A model generated the notes under the pieces. That model was not told where the DNA came from. It worked only from the letters and a program-made list of their open reading frames with translations, and searched no databases. Made by a program: the position numbers and the translations under genes. A stretch of DNA of 64,000 nucleotides from Devosia sp. Leaf420 (lineage in GTDB: Bacteria; Pseudomonadota; Alphaproteobacteria; Rhizobiales; Devosiaceae): positions 330,278 to 394,277 of the forward strand of contig NZ_LMQU01000012.1 in the NCBI RefSeq assembly GCF_001425445.1, read 5' to 3'. How positions within the stretch are numbered: the stretch's first letter is position 1; each line of letters starts with the position of its first letter. Shown here one piece after another: positions 26,475 to 35,777 of this stretch.

Positions 26475-27701
26475 ATGGGCGATCTGGCAATATTTTATGA
26501 GTGGCTAATGTTTGCCGTGCGCTGGTTGCACGTCATTACCGCCATCGCCTGGATCGGGTCTTCGTTCTATTTCATCGCGCTCGATCTTGGCCTGCGCAAG
26601 ACGCCCAGCCTGCCGCCGCTGGCCCATGGCGAGGAGTGGCAGGTGCATGGCGGCGGGTTTTACCACATCAACAAATATCTGGTGGCGCCAGAGTTTTTGC
26701 CTGAACACCTGACCTGGTTCAAATGGGAAAGCTATTGGACCTGGATGAGCGGCGCCACGCTGCTGGCGCTGATCTACTATGTCGGGGCTGACCTCTACCT
26801 CGTTGATCGTAATGTGCTCGATATTCCGAGCTGGGGCGCGATCCTGCTCTCGATCGGCTCGATCGTGCTGGGTTGGGTACTTTACGACGCGCTTTGCAAA
26901 TCCAAGATCGGGCAATCGACGACCGGGCTGATGCTGGTGCTGTTCGCCATTCTTGTCGCGGCAAGCTGGGGCTATACACAGCTCTTCACCGGACGCGCGG
27001 CAATGCTGCATATGGGCGCGTTCACCGCGACCATCATGGCGGCGAATGTGGCTATGGTCATCATTCCCAATCAGAAGATCGTGGTGGCGGATTTGAAGGC
27101 GGGCCGGGTGCCTGACGCCAAATATGGCAAAATCGCCAAGCAGCGCTCACTCCACAATAATTACCTGACGCTGCCCGTTATCTTCTTCATGCTCTCGTCC
27201 CACTATCCGCTGGCATTCGCCACGCAGTGGAACTGGATCATCGCCTCGCTGATCTTCCTCGTTGGCGTCGTGATCCGGCACTATTTCAACACGCGCCACG
27301 CGCGTAAGGGCAATCCGCACTGGACTTGGGCTGTTGCCGTCATTCTCTTCATCACCATTGCTTGGCTCTCGACGGCGCCAAAGCTGCCTGGGATCGATAC
27401 GCCAGCAATTGCCAGCGCGACCGGCGAGCGGTTCATGGCAACTGAGCATTTCAAGCTGGCGAGCCAGACAATTCAGACACGCTGTTCCATGTGCCATACG
27501 GCCGAGCCGGTTTGGCCGGGTGTCTATGAGGCGCCGAAGAATGTCATCCTCGATAATGACATTGCCATTGCAAATCACGCCAAGGATGTCGCCATGCAGG
27601 CGGGCTATGCCCACGCCATGCCGCCGGGCAATGTCACGGAGATGATGCCTGAGGAGCGAGCTATTCTCGTTCAGTGGTTCCGCGAGGGTTCAGGCTCGTG
27701 A
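26475..27701 (+). CDS. puuD: Membrane urate hydroxylase (uricase) with C-terminal cytochrome c
   Basis: A 408-residue PuuD-type enzyme that oxidises urate to 5-hydroxyisourate in the membrane. About eight membrane helices fill residues 10-320, starting MFAVRWLHVITAIAWIGSSFYFI. Conserved histidines (WLHVI, GGGFYHINKY, FFMLSSHYPLAF) are probable metal or haem ligands. The last 90 residues are a soluble cytochrome c domain with one haem site, CSMCH, and a candidate Met ligand in HAMPPGN. This lets the enzyme pass electrons to the respiratory chain instead of making peroxide like soluble uricase. The start at 26475 follows GAGGGACAGC. Its stop overlaps the GTG start of guaD. Confidence 0.93.
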   Translation: MGDLAIFYEWLMFAVRWLHVITAIAWIGSSFYFIALDLGLRKTPSLPPLAHGEEWQVHGGGFYHINKYLVAPEFLPEHLTWFKWESYWTWMSGATLLALIYYVGADLYLVDRNVLDIPSWGAILLSIGSIVLGWVLYDALCKSKIGQSTTGLMLVLFAILVAASWGYTQLFTGRAAMLHMGAFTATIMAANVAMVIIPNQKIVVADLKAGRVPDAKYGKIAKQRSLHNNYLTLPVIFFMLSSHYPLAFATQWNWIIASLIFLVGVVIRHYFNTRHARKGNPHWTWAVAVILFITIAWLSTAPKLPGIDTPAIASATGERFMATEHFKLASQTIQTRCSMCHTAEPVWPGVYEAPKNVILDNDIAIANHAKDVAMQAGYAHAMPPGNVTEMMPEERAILVQWFREGSGS

Positions 27702-28999
27702 GCCGGACGATCCTGCGTGGACGCGTGCTGAGCTTTCATCGTGCGCCGCAAGGCATCGATGATACGGAAAGCTATCTCTATCTCGAGGATGGCGCAGTCA
27801 CCATCGAGAACGGTGTGATCGTGGCCGTGCTTGATTTTGCCGAAGCCGAGACGACAGGATCGGCGATCGTCGACCACCGGCCGAATCTGATCATGGCCGG
27901 CTTCATCGACATGCACCTCCATTATGTGCAGAGCCAGATGATGGCGTCTTATGCCGGGTCGCTGCTCGATTGGCTCAATACCTATACTTTCATCGAGGAA
28001 CAGAAGTTTTCCCAGCAGGGGCATGCTGACGCGGTTGCGGTCGATTTTTATGACGCGCTGATCCGGCATGGCACGACGACGGCGGTTGCTTATTGCTCGA
28101 GCCATCCGCGTTCGGTCGACGCCTTCTTTGCCGAGGCGCATCGGCGTAATATGCTGATGGTTGGCGGCAAGGTGATGATGGATCGCAATGCGCCGGACGA
28201 TCTGCTCGACACGGCGCAGTCTGGCTATGACGACACCAAGGCGCTGATCGCGCGCTGGCATGGGCGGGGCAGGGGGCTCTATGCCATCTCACCACGCTTT
28301 GCGATCACCTCGACGCCCGGGCAGATGGAGATGGCGCAGGCAATCGTGGCGGAGCATGGGGACTGTTACGTGCAGACCCATCTCAGCGAGAACGACGCAG
28401 AGATTTCTTACTCGATGGAGCTCTATCCCGATGCGCCGGACTATACTGGAATTTATGAGCGCTATGGGCTTCTGGGGTCCAAAACGCTGCTAGGCCATTC
28501 GATCCACCTCAATCATCGCGAGACAGCAGTGATCGCTGAGACCGGGTCGGTGGCGGTGTTTTGCCCGACATCGAACCTGTTTCTTGGCTCGGGACTCTTT
28601 GACCGCGAGCGGTTGGTGAAGCATGGGGTGCGCATCGGCCTTGCGACCGATATCGGTGCGGGGACGAGCTTTTCCATGCTCAAGACCATGGATGAAGCGT
28701 TCAAGATTTTGCAGTTGCGGAAGCAGAGTTTTAATCCGCTGGCGTCGTTTCATCTGGCAACGCGTGGTAATGCCGAAGCGCTTGGATTGGCGGAGACGAT
28801 TGGCAGCGTGGCGCCGGGGCGGGCGGCCGATTTGGTCGTGCTCGATGCGCGAGCGACGCCGACTATGCAGATGCGGATGGGGAGTGTCGAGACGCTGGTC
28901 GAGGAACTGTTCGTCCTGCAAACGCTGGGCGACGACCGCGCGATCGCCGAAGTCTATGTGGCAGGCGCAAGGGCGAAGTCCACTTTAGGCGGGTTGTGA
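27698..28999 (+). CDS. guaD: Guanine deaminase (amidohydrolase type)
   Basis: A 433-residue zinc amidohydrolase converting guanine to xanthine, which XdhAB then oxidises. Metal motifs are [11 protein letters not shown] (HxH), [19 protein letters not shown] and [14 protein letters not shown] (final Asp). The last segment with guanine-deaminase-specific [15 protein letters not shown] separates it from other amidohydrolases. Translation most likely starts at the GTG 27698 within the GTGA overlap with the puuD stop, giving tight coupling. An earlier frame start (27674) would only lengthen the overlap. Confidence 0.93.
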   Translation: MSRTILRGRVLSFHRAPQGIDDTESYLYLEDGAVTIENGVIVAVLDFAEAETTGSAIVDHRPNLIMAGFIDMHLHYVQSQMMASYAGSLLDWLNTYTFIEEQKFSQQGHADAVAVDFYDALIRHGTTTAVAYCSSHPRSVDAFFAEAHRRNMLMVGGKVMMDRNAPDDLLDTAQSGYDDTKALIARWHGRGRGLYAISPRFAITSTPGQMEMAQAIVAEHGDCYVQTHLSENDAEISYSMELYPDAPDYTGIYERYGLLGSKTLLGHSIHLNHRETAVIAETGSVAVFCPTSNLFLGSGLFDRERLVKHGVRIGLATDIGAGTSFSMLKTMDEAFKILQLRKQSFNPLASFHLATRGNAEALGLAETIGSVAPGRAADLVVLDARATPTMQMRMGSVETLVEELFVLQTLGDDRAIAEVYVAGARAKSTLGGL

Positions 29000-29054
29000 C
29001 GCCGCCTGCGATGGCCTAAAGCTGTCGCCAAACTGTTATCGAGAGGTTCCAGGC

Positions 29055-31217
29055 ATGAGCGACTACCTGACGAAATCCGGCTTGTCCGTCCATCCTTTGC
29101 TGGTGGATTTCGTCGAGAAAGAGGCGCTTGCCGGGCTTGGCGTATCGGCCGATCAATTCTGGGATGGGCTGGCAAATCTGGTGCGCGAGCATGCGCCGAC
29201 CAATGCTCGACTCTTGGCCAAGCGGGATGAGCTGCAGAGCCAGATCGACGAATGGCACCACAAATATGGGGCGGTCACCAACAATCCGCAGGGCTATGAG
29301 TTCTTTCTGCGCGAAATTGGCTATGTCGTTCCAGAGCCTCAGGATTTTACGATTGCGACGGACAATCTTGATCCCGAAATTTCGAGCCTTTGCGGGCCGC
29401 AATTGGTCGTTCCGGTGTCCAATGCGCGCTACGCGCTCAATGCTGCAAATGCGCGTTGGGGCAGCCTCTATGATGCGCTTTATGGCACTGACGTCATCTC
29501 GCGCGATGGCGATTTAGCGCCGGGCAAGGGGTACAATGCGGAGCGCGGGGCTGCTGTCGTGGCGCGGGCGGCGCGGTTTCTGGATGAGAGTTTTCCGTTG
29601 GCGACAGGCAGCCATTCGGATGTGATCGGGTACCATCTCGTTAACGTTGAGGGCCAGCGACACCTGCAAGTCGATACTCCTTCGGGACGCACGGGGCTTC
29701 GCGACCCATCCGGCTTTGTCGGCTATGGTGGGACCGAGGATCAGGGCGAGATCGTGCTCCGGCATAACGGGCTGCACGTGATCCTCGCCATCGATCCAAA
29801 AAGCCAGATCGGATCGGCGCACAAGGCTGGGCTGGCCGATGTCGTCGTCGAGGCGGCGCTGACGACGATCCAGGATTGCGAGGATTCGGTCGCTGCAGTC
29901 GATGCCGAGGACAAGGTCGGCGTCTATCGCAATTGGCTCGGGTTGATGGACGGCACGCTCGAAGACACGTTCGAGAAGGGCGGGCAGACTGTTACGCGCA
30001 AGCTCAAGGCAGACCGGACCTATAAGGACACCAATGGCCAGCCACTGGTGCTCAAGGGGCGCTCGCTGCTGCTGGTGCGAAATGTCGGGCATCTGATGAC
30101 GACCGACGCCGTCCTGCTCGATGGCAAGCCGATCGGCGAAGGGCTGATGGATGCCGCGGTGACCGCACTTTGCGCACTGCACGACAAGGGCAACAATTCG
30201 CGCACCGGGTCAATCTATGTGGTCAAGCCCAAGATGCATGGCCCTGAGGAAGTGGCTTTTGCCTGCGCGATTTTTGCGTCGGTCGAGGGTTTTCTCGGGC
30301 TCAAGCCGAATACGATCAAGATCGGTATCATGGATGAGGAGCGCCGGACTTCGGCTAACCTCAAGGCCGCGATCTATGAGGCGCGGAGCCGTGTGTTCTT
30401 TATCAATACCGGCTTCCTCGATCGGACCGGTGACGAGATCCATACGTCGATGGAAGCAGGCGCGGTGCTGCGCAAGGACGAGATCAAGTCCGAGCGCTGG
30501 ATCAGCTCTTATGAAGATCGCAATGTGCTGATCGGGCTGGCTTGCGGCTTTTCGGGTCGCGCGCAGATCGGCAAGGGCATGTGGGCCCGGCCGGATGATA
30601 TGGCGGCGATGATGAATGCCAAGATCGGGCATCCAAACGCTGGCGCCAATACGGCATGGGTGCCATCGCCGACGGCGGCAACGCTGCATGCGCTGCACTA
30701 TCACCAGGTCAACGTGTTCGAGGCGCAGAGCCGTCGGCATAATCAAGCAGTGCTGGGACTGTCGGACCTCTTCTCGATGCCGGCACAGGTGCCCTATTCG
30801 TTGAGCCGCGAAGAGATCACGCGTGAGCTTGAGAACAATGCTCAGGGCATTTTGGGCTATGTGGTACGTTGGGTGCAGCAGGGTGTTGGCTGCTCAAAGG
30901 TGCCGGACATCAACAATGTCGGGCTGATGGAAGATCGTGCGACTTGCCGTATCTCTTCCCAGGCGGTGGCGAACTGGCTGCGGCATGGTCTGGTGAGCCG
31001 CGATGAGGTGACCTCGGTATTCGAGCGCATGGCCAAGGTGGTCGATAGCCAGAACGAGGGCGATCCGATCTATCGGCCGATGGCGGAGAACTACCAGTCT
31101 GTCGCGTTTCAGGCGGCGTTGGATTTGGCGCTGAAGGGGGCGGATCAGCCGAGCGGGTATACGGAACCGCTGCTGCATGCGGCGCGGCGCAAGGTCAAGG
31201 CGCGGGACGGGAAGTAG
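29055..31217 (+). CDS. glcB: Malate synthase G
   Basis: A 720-residue single-chain malate synthase, close to the usual 723. It condenses glyoxylate with acetyl-CoA to malate. Recognisable parts are the N-terminal [33 protein letters not shown] (active site acidic pair), [24 protein letters not shown] and [17 protein letters not shown], plus [15 protein letters not shown] with the catalytic aspartate. In this setting it takes up the glyoxylate released by AllA from purine rings. It starts 55 bases after guaD and may share its transcript; a REP-type repeat follows the stop. Confidence 0.97.
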   Translation: MSDYLTKSGLSVHPLLVDFVEKEALAGLGVSADQFWDGLANLVREHAPTNARLLAKRDELQSQIDEWHHKYGAVTNNPQGYEFFLREIGYVVPEPQDFTIATDNLDPEISSLCGPQLVVPVSNARYALNAANARWGSLYDALYGTDVISRDGDLAPGKGYNAERGAAVVARAARFLDESFPLATGSHSDVIGYHLVNVEGQRHLQVDTPSGRTGLRDPSGFVGYGGTEDQGEIVLRHNGLHVILAIDPKSQIGSAHKAGLADVVVEAALTTIQDCEDSVAAVDAEDKVGVYRNWLGLMDGTLEDTFEKGGQTVTRKLKADRTYKDTNGQPLVLKGRSLLLVRNVGHLMTTDAVLLDGKPIGEGLMDAAVTALCALHDKGNNSRTGSIYVVKPKMHGPEEVAFACAIFASVEGFLGLKPNTIKIGIMDEERRTSANLKAAIYEARSRVFFINTGFLDRTGDEIHTSMEAGAVLRKDEIKSERWISSYEDRNVLIGLACGFSGRAQIGKGMWARPDDMAAMMNAKIGHPNAGANTAWVPSPTAATLHALHYHQVNVFEAQSRRHNQAVLGLSDLFSMPAQVPYSLSREEITRELENNAQGILGYVVRWVQQGVGCSKVPDINNVGLMEDRATCRISSQAVANWLRHGLVSRDEVTSVFERMAKVVDSQNEGDPIYRPMAENYQSVAFQAALDLALKGADQPSGYTEPLLHAARRKVKARDGK

Positions 31218-31239
31218 GGTCGCATCCCCTCATTCGTCG

Positions 31240-31308
31240 TCACCACCGGGCTTGTCCCGGTGGTCCATGCGGAGGTGAGATGGATTGCCGGGACAAGCCC
31301 GGCAATGA
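31240..31308. repeat. REP-type double hairpin
   Basis: Two hairpins, ACCACCGGG/CCCGGTGGT (31242-31264) and ATTGCCGGG/CCCGGCAAT (31284-31306), whose loops and inner arms (GGGCTTGTCCC and GGGACAAGCCC) are reverse complements, so the pair is itself a long palindrome. It lies between convergent genes, a usual place for REP/BIME elements. Confidence 0.8.
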
Positions 31309-31329
31309 CTACGGTTAATGGGTAGTGGC

Positions 31330-32088
31330 CTAGACTTCCATCAACGCCAAGCGTGCCGCCTTCGCCATCTGCACCAGAACCATGTGCATGTCTTGCGGAA
31401 CGCTGATGGGCTTTTCGAACCAGATGCGGCGGATGTCGTCGCCGTGGGCGATGTCGATGCCTTCTGCGTCGACGCCAGCGAGAAGCCATTTGCCGCTGGG
31501 GGCTTTGGCGTAGTGTTGAGCGTAGAGATCGACCGCGTCGGCGTGGTCTTCGTTCATGTGTTCGAGGGCGTGCGCCTCGGCAGCGGCCAAGGCCGGGTCG
31601 GCATTGGAAAGTAGATCGGCCGAGGTCAGCGCATAGGCTTTGCCGAAGCCCGCATTGAAGCTGGCGGATATGGGGTCGAGCCGCACGAAGCGGAAGTCGC
31701 CGAGGTCGGCATAGAGCTTTGCCTTGGGCTGGTGGGCCAGATAGCGCGCAGCGATGCGGAGGCTATCGGGTGCTTCTCGGTCGAGGATCGTCGCATTGGC
31801 GGCAATGGAGATTCGTGGATAGGCGAGGGGATCGCCTTTGCCCGGCTCGCCGAGAAGGAGCGAACAGCGGCCATCGGCTTTGAGCGCGGGAAAATGAGCG
31901 GCGAGGCCCGAGATCAAGAGTACAGGGGCGCAGTCAAAATCGGTCGAAACACCAACCCGCGTCACTTGTGGCGCGCCGTTTGCCGGATCGAGCGTTGCGA
32001 GAGCGCCGTGGCGCGCGGTTCGGACCAAGTCCTTGGCCTGGCGCAACGCTGCGGCATCGGTCGGCTGGAGCCGTGATTTTTCTTCCAT
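31330..32088 (-). CDS. HugZ-type pyridoxamine-5'-phosphate-oxidase-fold protein
   Basis: A 252-residue protein with an N-terminal FMN-binding split barrel (about 15-160: RHGALATLDPANGAPQVTRVGV, ISIAANATIL) and a C-terminal DUF2470 domain (HALEHMNEDHADAVDLYAQHY, GIDIAHGDDIRRIWFEKPIS). HugZ relatives bind and degrade haem to biliverdin-like products; others only bind flavin. The two histidines of EHMNEDHAD are conserved in haem-handling members. No haem uptake genes are nearby; the next upstream gene is a CocE-like hydrolase 57 bases away. Function here is not settled. Confidence 0.8.
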   Translation of the reverse strand: MEEKSRLQPTDAAALRQAKDLVRTARHGALATLDPANGAPQVTRVGVSTDFDCAPVLLISGLAAHFPALKADGRCSLLLGEPGKGDPLAYPRISIAANATILDREAPDSLRIAARYLAHQPKAKLYADLGDFRFVRLDPISASFNAGFGKAYALTSADLLSNADPALAAAEAHALEHMNEDHADAVDLYAQHYAKAPSGKWLLAGVDAEGIDIAHGDDIRRIWFEKPISVPQDMHMVLVQMAKAARLALMEV

Positions 32089-32144
32089 GACATGTCCCTC
32101 GAAGTTGATGCCGGAACTATGTCAGGAAATGATGATCGTCAATG

Positions 32145-33770
32145 TCAGATTATGTGGGTCGGGAGGATGATATTGGTGCCATCATGGAAAACCTTCACCG
32201 TGTTGGCGACCAGATTGACCGAGGTATTTATCGGCTCACCGGTGCCCGGATTGCGGGCGTAGCGCGGGTGGGCGCCCGAGGCGATGAGAAGGCGCAGGCG
32301 ATGGCCGGGGAGGAGCGTGTGCGCGGTGGCATGCAATTTCAGGTGCAGCTTGAGTGCGCCCTCCGGATGGGATGAACCCTGCGGGGTGACGTGAAGGAGA
32401 CCGTCGCAGATATTGCGCGAGATGCCATCGGGCCCGACATCGTTCAGGCGGACGAAAAGATCGACATTGGGGTGTTCGGCCTTGATGCTGAGGTTGACCC
32501 GGCATTGGCCGATCACTGTCAGCTTCTGGAGCAGAACCGGGCTGGTATAGGAGAGGACATCGCCGCGCGCTTCGAGCGGCGCGTTATCGACTGGTCCGGC
32601 GCCGGTAAAGGCAAAGATTGCGCCGCCGAGATTGGGCGTTGGGTCGTTGGGATCATAGCGATAGCTGTCGCCACCGGCTGACGGTTCTGGCCGCTCCAGA
32701 AGGCGCCTGTCCGACGCGATGGCGTAAGTGACCGGCGTCGGTGGACCCGGCGGGTAGCGGTCGAACTCGTGCCAAGCGTTTTCGCCTGAGATGTGAAGCC
32801 GGACCGGATTTCTGCGGAGACCAGAGGCATCGCCAAGAAGCTTGGCGCGCATCCAGATCAGCGTTTCGCGGAGGTTGTCGCGTTGCAGTTCTTCGGCGAT
32901 GTGGAACCAGGTGCCGACCGTCAGAAATGGCGTGTGACCGAGTTCGACGAGGCGCTGATAGTCGGCCAAGAGAGGATCGACCATGAAGTCATACCAGCCG
33001 GAAATGAAGTGGACCGGTGGTGTCGATTTGGACAGGCGGTGGCTGTGGTCGATCTCTTTCCAGAAGCCGGCATTGCCAATGGCATGGTCGAACCAATAGC
33101 GCCAGAAAGGTATCTCGTGCCCCACGGCAGCAATATCAGCGTCGATCAGGGGCAGGACACTCGCCGCGCGCTCGGTGCGGCGCTCGATGTCACCGGAGAA
33201 CATGCGGGCCGCGGTCGCCAGTGGATTGGTCCGCAAACCCTCGATGACCTGCACCCAGGACAACCAGAGATTGAGGTGGAAGGCGCCCGAGGGAAAGACG
33301 ACCGGCTGGAAATTGGAGGTGGTGACCTTGGTGGCCATGGCTGAAATGGGCGGAAGAGCGTCGGAAATAGCCCATTGCGCATAGCCGAGATAAGACGGGC
33401 CTGTGAGGCCGATGCGGCCGTCATACCAGGGCTGTTGCTCGAGCCACCTGAGTGTCGCGAGGCCATCGGCGCGTTCGTTGGCGAAGGGGTCGAATTCGCC
33501 ACCGGAAAGCTCGGTGCCGCGGCAGGCCTGAATGACGACGTGGAATCCGCGTTCGGCATAGGCCTCGCAAATGGCGCCAAAACCGCGGCGGCCATAGGGC
33601 AGCCGCATGAGGATCGTCGGGTGAGGGCCATCGGCGCGGGGGGCGTAATGGTCTGTCTTGAGGAGGACGCCATCGTCCATCGGCACGGAAATGCCGCGCG
33701 TTTTCTTTACTCCATTGAGCCGTGGCGGCAGATCTTCCAGCCAGGCCAAGTAGAGTGAAGAGATGCTCAT
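32145..33770 (-). CDS. CocE/NonD-type alpha/beta-hydrolase (X-Pro dipeptidyl-peptidase family)
   Basis: A 541-residue hydrolase. The N-terminal alpha/beta-hydrolase domain has the nucleophile elbow GPSYLGYAQW (serine about 125). The expected acid and histidine of the triad are probably in WYDFMVDPL and the GTWFHIAEE segment. The C-terminal half is the jelly-roll X-Pro_dipeptidyl-peptidase C domain (SIKAEHPNVDLFVRLNDVGPDG). A point of interest is QACRGTELSGGEF, where most relatives have QDxRG; the conserved aspartate is missing. Family members are acyl esterases, glutaryl-acylases or peptidases; the substrate cannot be assigned. It ends a minus-strand run starting at ade (stop/start gap four bases), so co-transcription with adenine deaminase is likely. 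Confidence 0.85.
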   Translation of the reverse strand: MSISSLYLAWLEDLPPRLNGVKKTRGISVPMDDGVLLKTDHYAPRADGPHPTILMRLPYGRRGFGAICEAYAERGFHVVIQACRGTELSGGEFDPFANERADGLATLRWLEQQPWYDGRIGLTGPSYLGYAQWAISDALPPISAMATKVTTSNFQPVVFPSGAFHLNLWLSWVQVIEGLRTNPLATAARMFSGDIERRTERAASVLPLIDADIAAVGHEIPFWRYWFDHAIGNAGFWKEIDHSHRLSKSTPPVHFISGWYDFMVDPLLADYQRLVELGHTPFLTVGTWFHIAEELQRDNLRETLIWMRAKLLGDASGLRRNPVRLHISGENAWHEFDRYPPGPPTPVTYAIASDRRLLERPEPSAGGDSYRYDPNDPTPNLGGAIFAFTGAGPVDNAPLEARGDVLSYTSPVLLQKLTVIGQCRVNLSIKAEHPNVDLFVRLNDVGPDGISRNICDGLLHVTPQGSSHPEGALKLHLKLHATAHTLLPGHRLRLLIASGAHPRYARNPGTGEPINTSVNLVANTVKVFHDGTNIILPTHII

Positions 33771-33774
33771 GGGC

Positions 33775-35508
33775 TCAGCTCACGAAGTCGAACGTGTCGA
33801 CGTCGAACAGCCCGCGATCGGTCATTTTGAGATGCGGGATAACAGGCAGCGCGAGGAACGAAACCTGAAGGAAAGGTTCGGGCAGCACGCACCCCAGATT
33901 CTTGGCCGCATCGCGGAGGATGTGAAGATCGTGCGCAACGTCCTCGAAGGATTTGAGGCTCATGAGGCCGGCAATCGGCAGGGCAAGTTCGGCTGTGACC
34001 TTGCCACCATCGGCGACGACGAAGCCGCCACGCAGTTCGATCAAACGATTGACTGCAACAGCCATATCTTCGTCGGTCGCGCCGACGACAGTGATGTTGT
34101 GGCTATCGTGACCGACCGACGATGCGATGGCACCGCGCTTGAGGCCAAAGCCGGTGACGAAGGCGCGGCCGATATTGCCATTTTTGCCATGGCGCTCGAC
34201 GACGGCGACCTTGATGACGTCGGCAGCGAGATCGGGCTGCAGGCCCGTTTCTGTGGTGGCGAGTGTCGCTTCCTCGCGGAAGGTCAGGATGAGACCGGGT
34301 TTGACGCCGATGACCGGCACGCGATTTTGGTCGGGCTTGGCTTCGGTGATGAAGGTCTCGGCCGCAACAGGCTTGGCTTTGACGGAGAGGAGGCCAACCG
34401 GCTCCACATGGCTGCGCGTGTCGAAGAGGGCAGGCGTGACATGGCGTCCGGCAGCGATGACGTCGGACACGCGGCAGTCTTCTAGGCTATCGACGAGGAC
34501 GATGTCCGCGCGCCAGCCCGAGCCGAGGAGGCCGCGATCGCGGAGACCGAAGATGCGCGCAGCCGAGTGGCTTGCGGCGCGATAGACATGGTGAAGGGGG
34601 CGTCCCATGGCGATCAGGCGGCGGATGGAACTGTCGAGGTGCCCTTCTTCTTCGATGTCGAGAGGATTGCGATCGTCGGTGCAGAGCGCGACGAAGCTCG
34701 AGGTGTTTTCGTCGAGGATTTCGGCGAGGGCTTTCAGGTCCTTCGAGACTGAGCCTTCGCGGATCAAGATCGCCATGCCTTTGGCGAGCTTTTCGCGCGC
34801 TTCGGCCGCGCTTGTCGCTTCGTGGTCGGTGCGGATGCCAGCGGCGAGATAGCCATTGAGCGCCTGGCCGAGGAGGAGGGGAGCGTGGCCATCGATGTGA
34901 CCGTCCTGATAGGCAACGAGCTTAGCGAGAATCCCGGGATCGGCGTTCAGCACGCCGGGGAAATTCATCATCTCGGCGAGGCCAAGGGCCTTGGGGTGGC
35001 TGCGGAAGGGCAGCAGATCTTCGATTTCGAGCTGGGCGCCCGCGGTTTCGAAGGGGGTGGCGGGCACGCAAGAGGAAAGGTTGACCCGCACATCCATGAT
35101 GGTGCGCTCGGCGCTATCGAGGAAATAGCGGATGCCTTCGGCGCCAAGAACATTGGCGATTTCGTGTGGATCACAGAGGGCGGTGGTGACGCCATGGGGG
35201 AGGACGCAGCGGTCGAATTCGAGCGGAGTGACGAGCGAGGATTCGATATGGAGATGGGTGTCGATAAAGCCGGGAACAGCAAAACGGCCGGTGCCGTCGA
35301 TCTCCGTCTTGCCTTCGTAGCGGGCATGGGTGCCGACGATGCGGTCGGCGACGACGGCGATATCCGTGACGGTGACCGCACCGGTCATGACGTCGAGCAT
35401 GCCGACATTGCGGATGACGAGGTCGGCCGGTTCCTTGCCCTGTCCAGCCATGATCATGCGGGTGAGGAGGGCAGGGGAGGTCATCGGCAAGGGCTTTCTT
35501 GTGGTCAT
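33775..35508 (-). CDS. ade: Adenine deaminase (Ade type)
   Basis: A 577-residue metal-dependent amidohydrolase converting adenine to hypoxanthine, the entry point of adenine into the xanthine dehydrogenase route. Motifs are GFIDTHLHIESS (first metal site), ALCDPHEIANVLG, GHAPLLLGQALNGYLAAGIRTDHEATS and the C-terminal SVGHDSHNITVVGATDEDMAVAVN, characteristic of bacterial Ade rather than adenosine deaminase. Length fits (550-600). The ATG at 35484 is an alternative start. It heads a minus-strand pair with the CocE-like gene; it lies outside the uraH-guaD transcript but finishes the set of purine deaminases. Confidence 0.95.
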   Translation of the reverse strand: MTTRKPLPMTSPALLTRMIMAGQGKEPADLVIRNVGMLDVMTGAVTVTDIAVVADRIVGTHARYEGKTEIDGTGRFAVPGFIDTHLHIESSLVTPLEFDRCVLPHGVTTALCDPHEIANVLGAEGIRYFLDSAERTIMDVRVNLSSCVPATPFETAGAQLEIEDLLPFRSHPKALGLAEMMNFPGVLNADPGILAKLVAYQDGHIDGHAPLLLGQALNGYLAAGIRTDHEATSAAEAREKLAKGMAILIREGSVSKDLKALAEILDENTSSFVALCTDDRNPLDIEEEGHLDSSIRRLIAMGRPLHHVYRAASHSAARIFGLRDRGLLGSGWRADIVLVDSLEDCRVSDVIAAGRHVTPALFDTRSHVEPVGLLSVKAKPVAAETFITEAKPDQNRVPVIGVKPGLILTFREEATLATTETGLQPDLAADVIKVAVVERHGKNGNIGRAFVTGFGLKRGAIASSVGHDSHNITVVGATDEDMAVAVNRLIELRGGFVVADGGKVTAELALPIAGLMSLKSFEDVAHDLHILRDAAKNLGCVLPEPFLQVSFLALPVIPHLKMTDRGLFDVDTFDFVS

Positions 35509-35609
35509 ATGGAAGGGTCGGTCGGGCGGCGCGCTGCGTCAAGCCCTCTCAAAAGGAACCCTGGTGTGCGCAAGACGTTGGAATCATCAACACATTCGGG
35601 AGCTGACGC

Positions 35610-35771
35610 ATGGAAACCTACGATCCGAACAAGAATGCCACCGAGGTTCGGCAGGCAAGCCCGCGCAAGATGAATATGCGCGTGCTAGTTGTATCTCTTA
35701 TCGGCGTGGTGATCGCATTTGCGGTTATCCTCATCATCTACAACATGATGATGCCTGCGCCGACCACCTGA
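35610..35771 (+). CDS. 53-residue single-pass membrane protein
   Basis: A short gene divergent from ade. The product has a charged N-terminus (METYDPNKNATEVRQASPRK, about 20 residues) followed by one hydrophobic helix (VLVVSLIGVVIAFAVILIIYNMMM) and a PAPTT tail, so it is probably a small inner-membrane protein with its N-terminus inside. GGGAG lies seven to eight bases before the ATG. The stop is six bases before the end of the opposite-strand GGDEF gene. I do not recognise a named family. The good RBS and clean membrane architecture make it likely to be real. Confidence 0.7.
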   Translation: METYDPNKNATEVRQASPRKMNMRVLVVSLIGVVIAFAVILIIYNMMMPAPTT

Positions 35772-35777
35772 GGCGTT

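Noticed and set aside
20563..31310. CRISPR array or insertion sequence remnants at the palindromic repeats
   Set aside because: Repeats are not evenly spaced with unique spacers, and no transposase or terminal direct repeats were seen.
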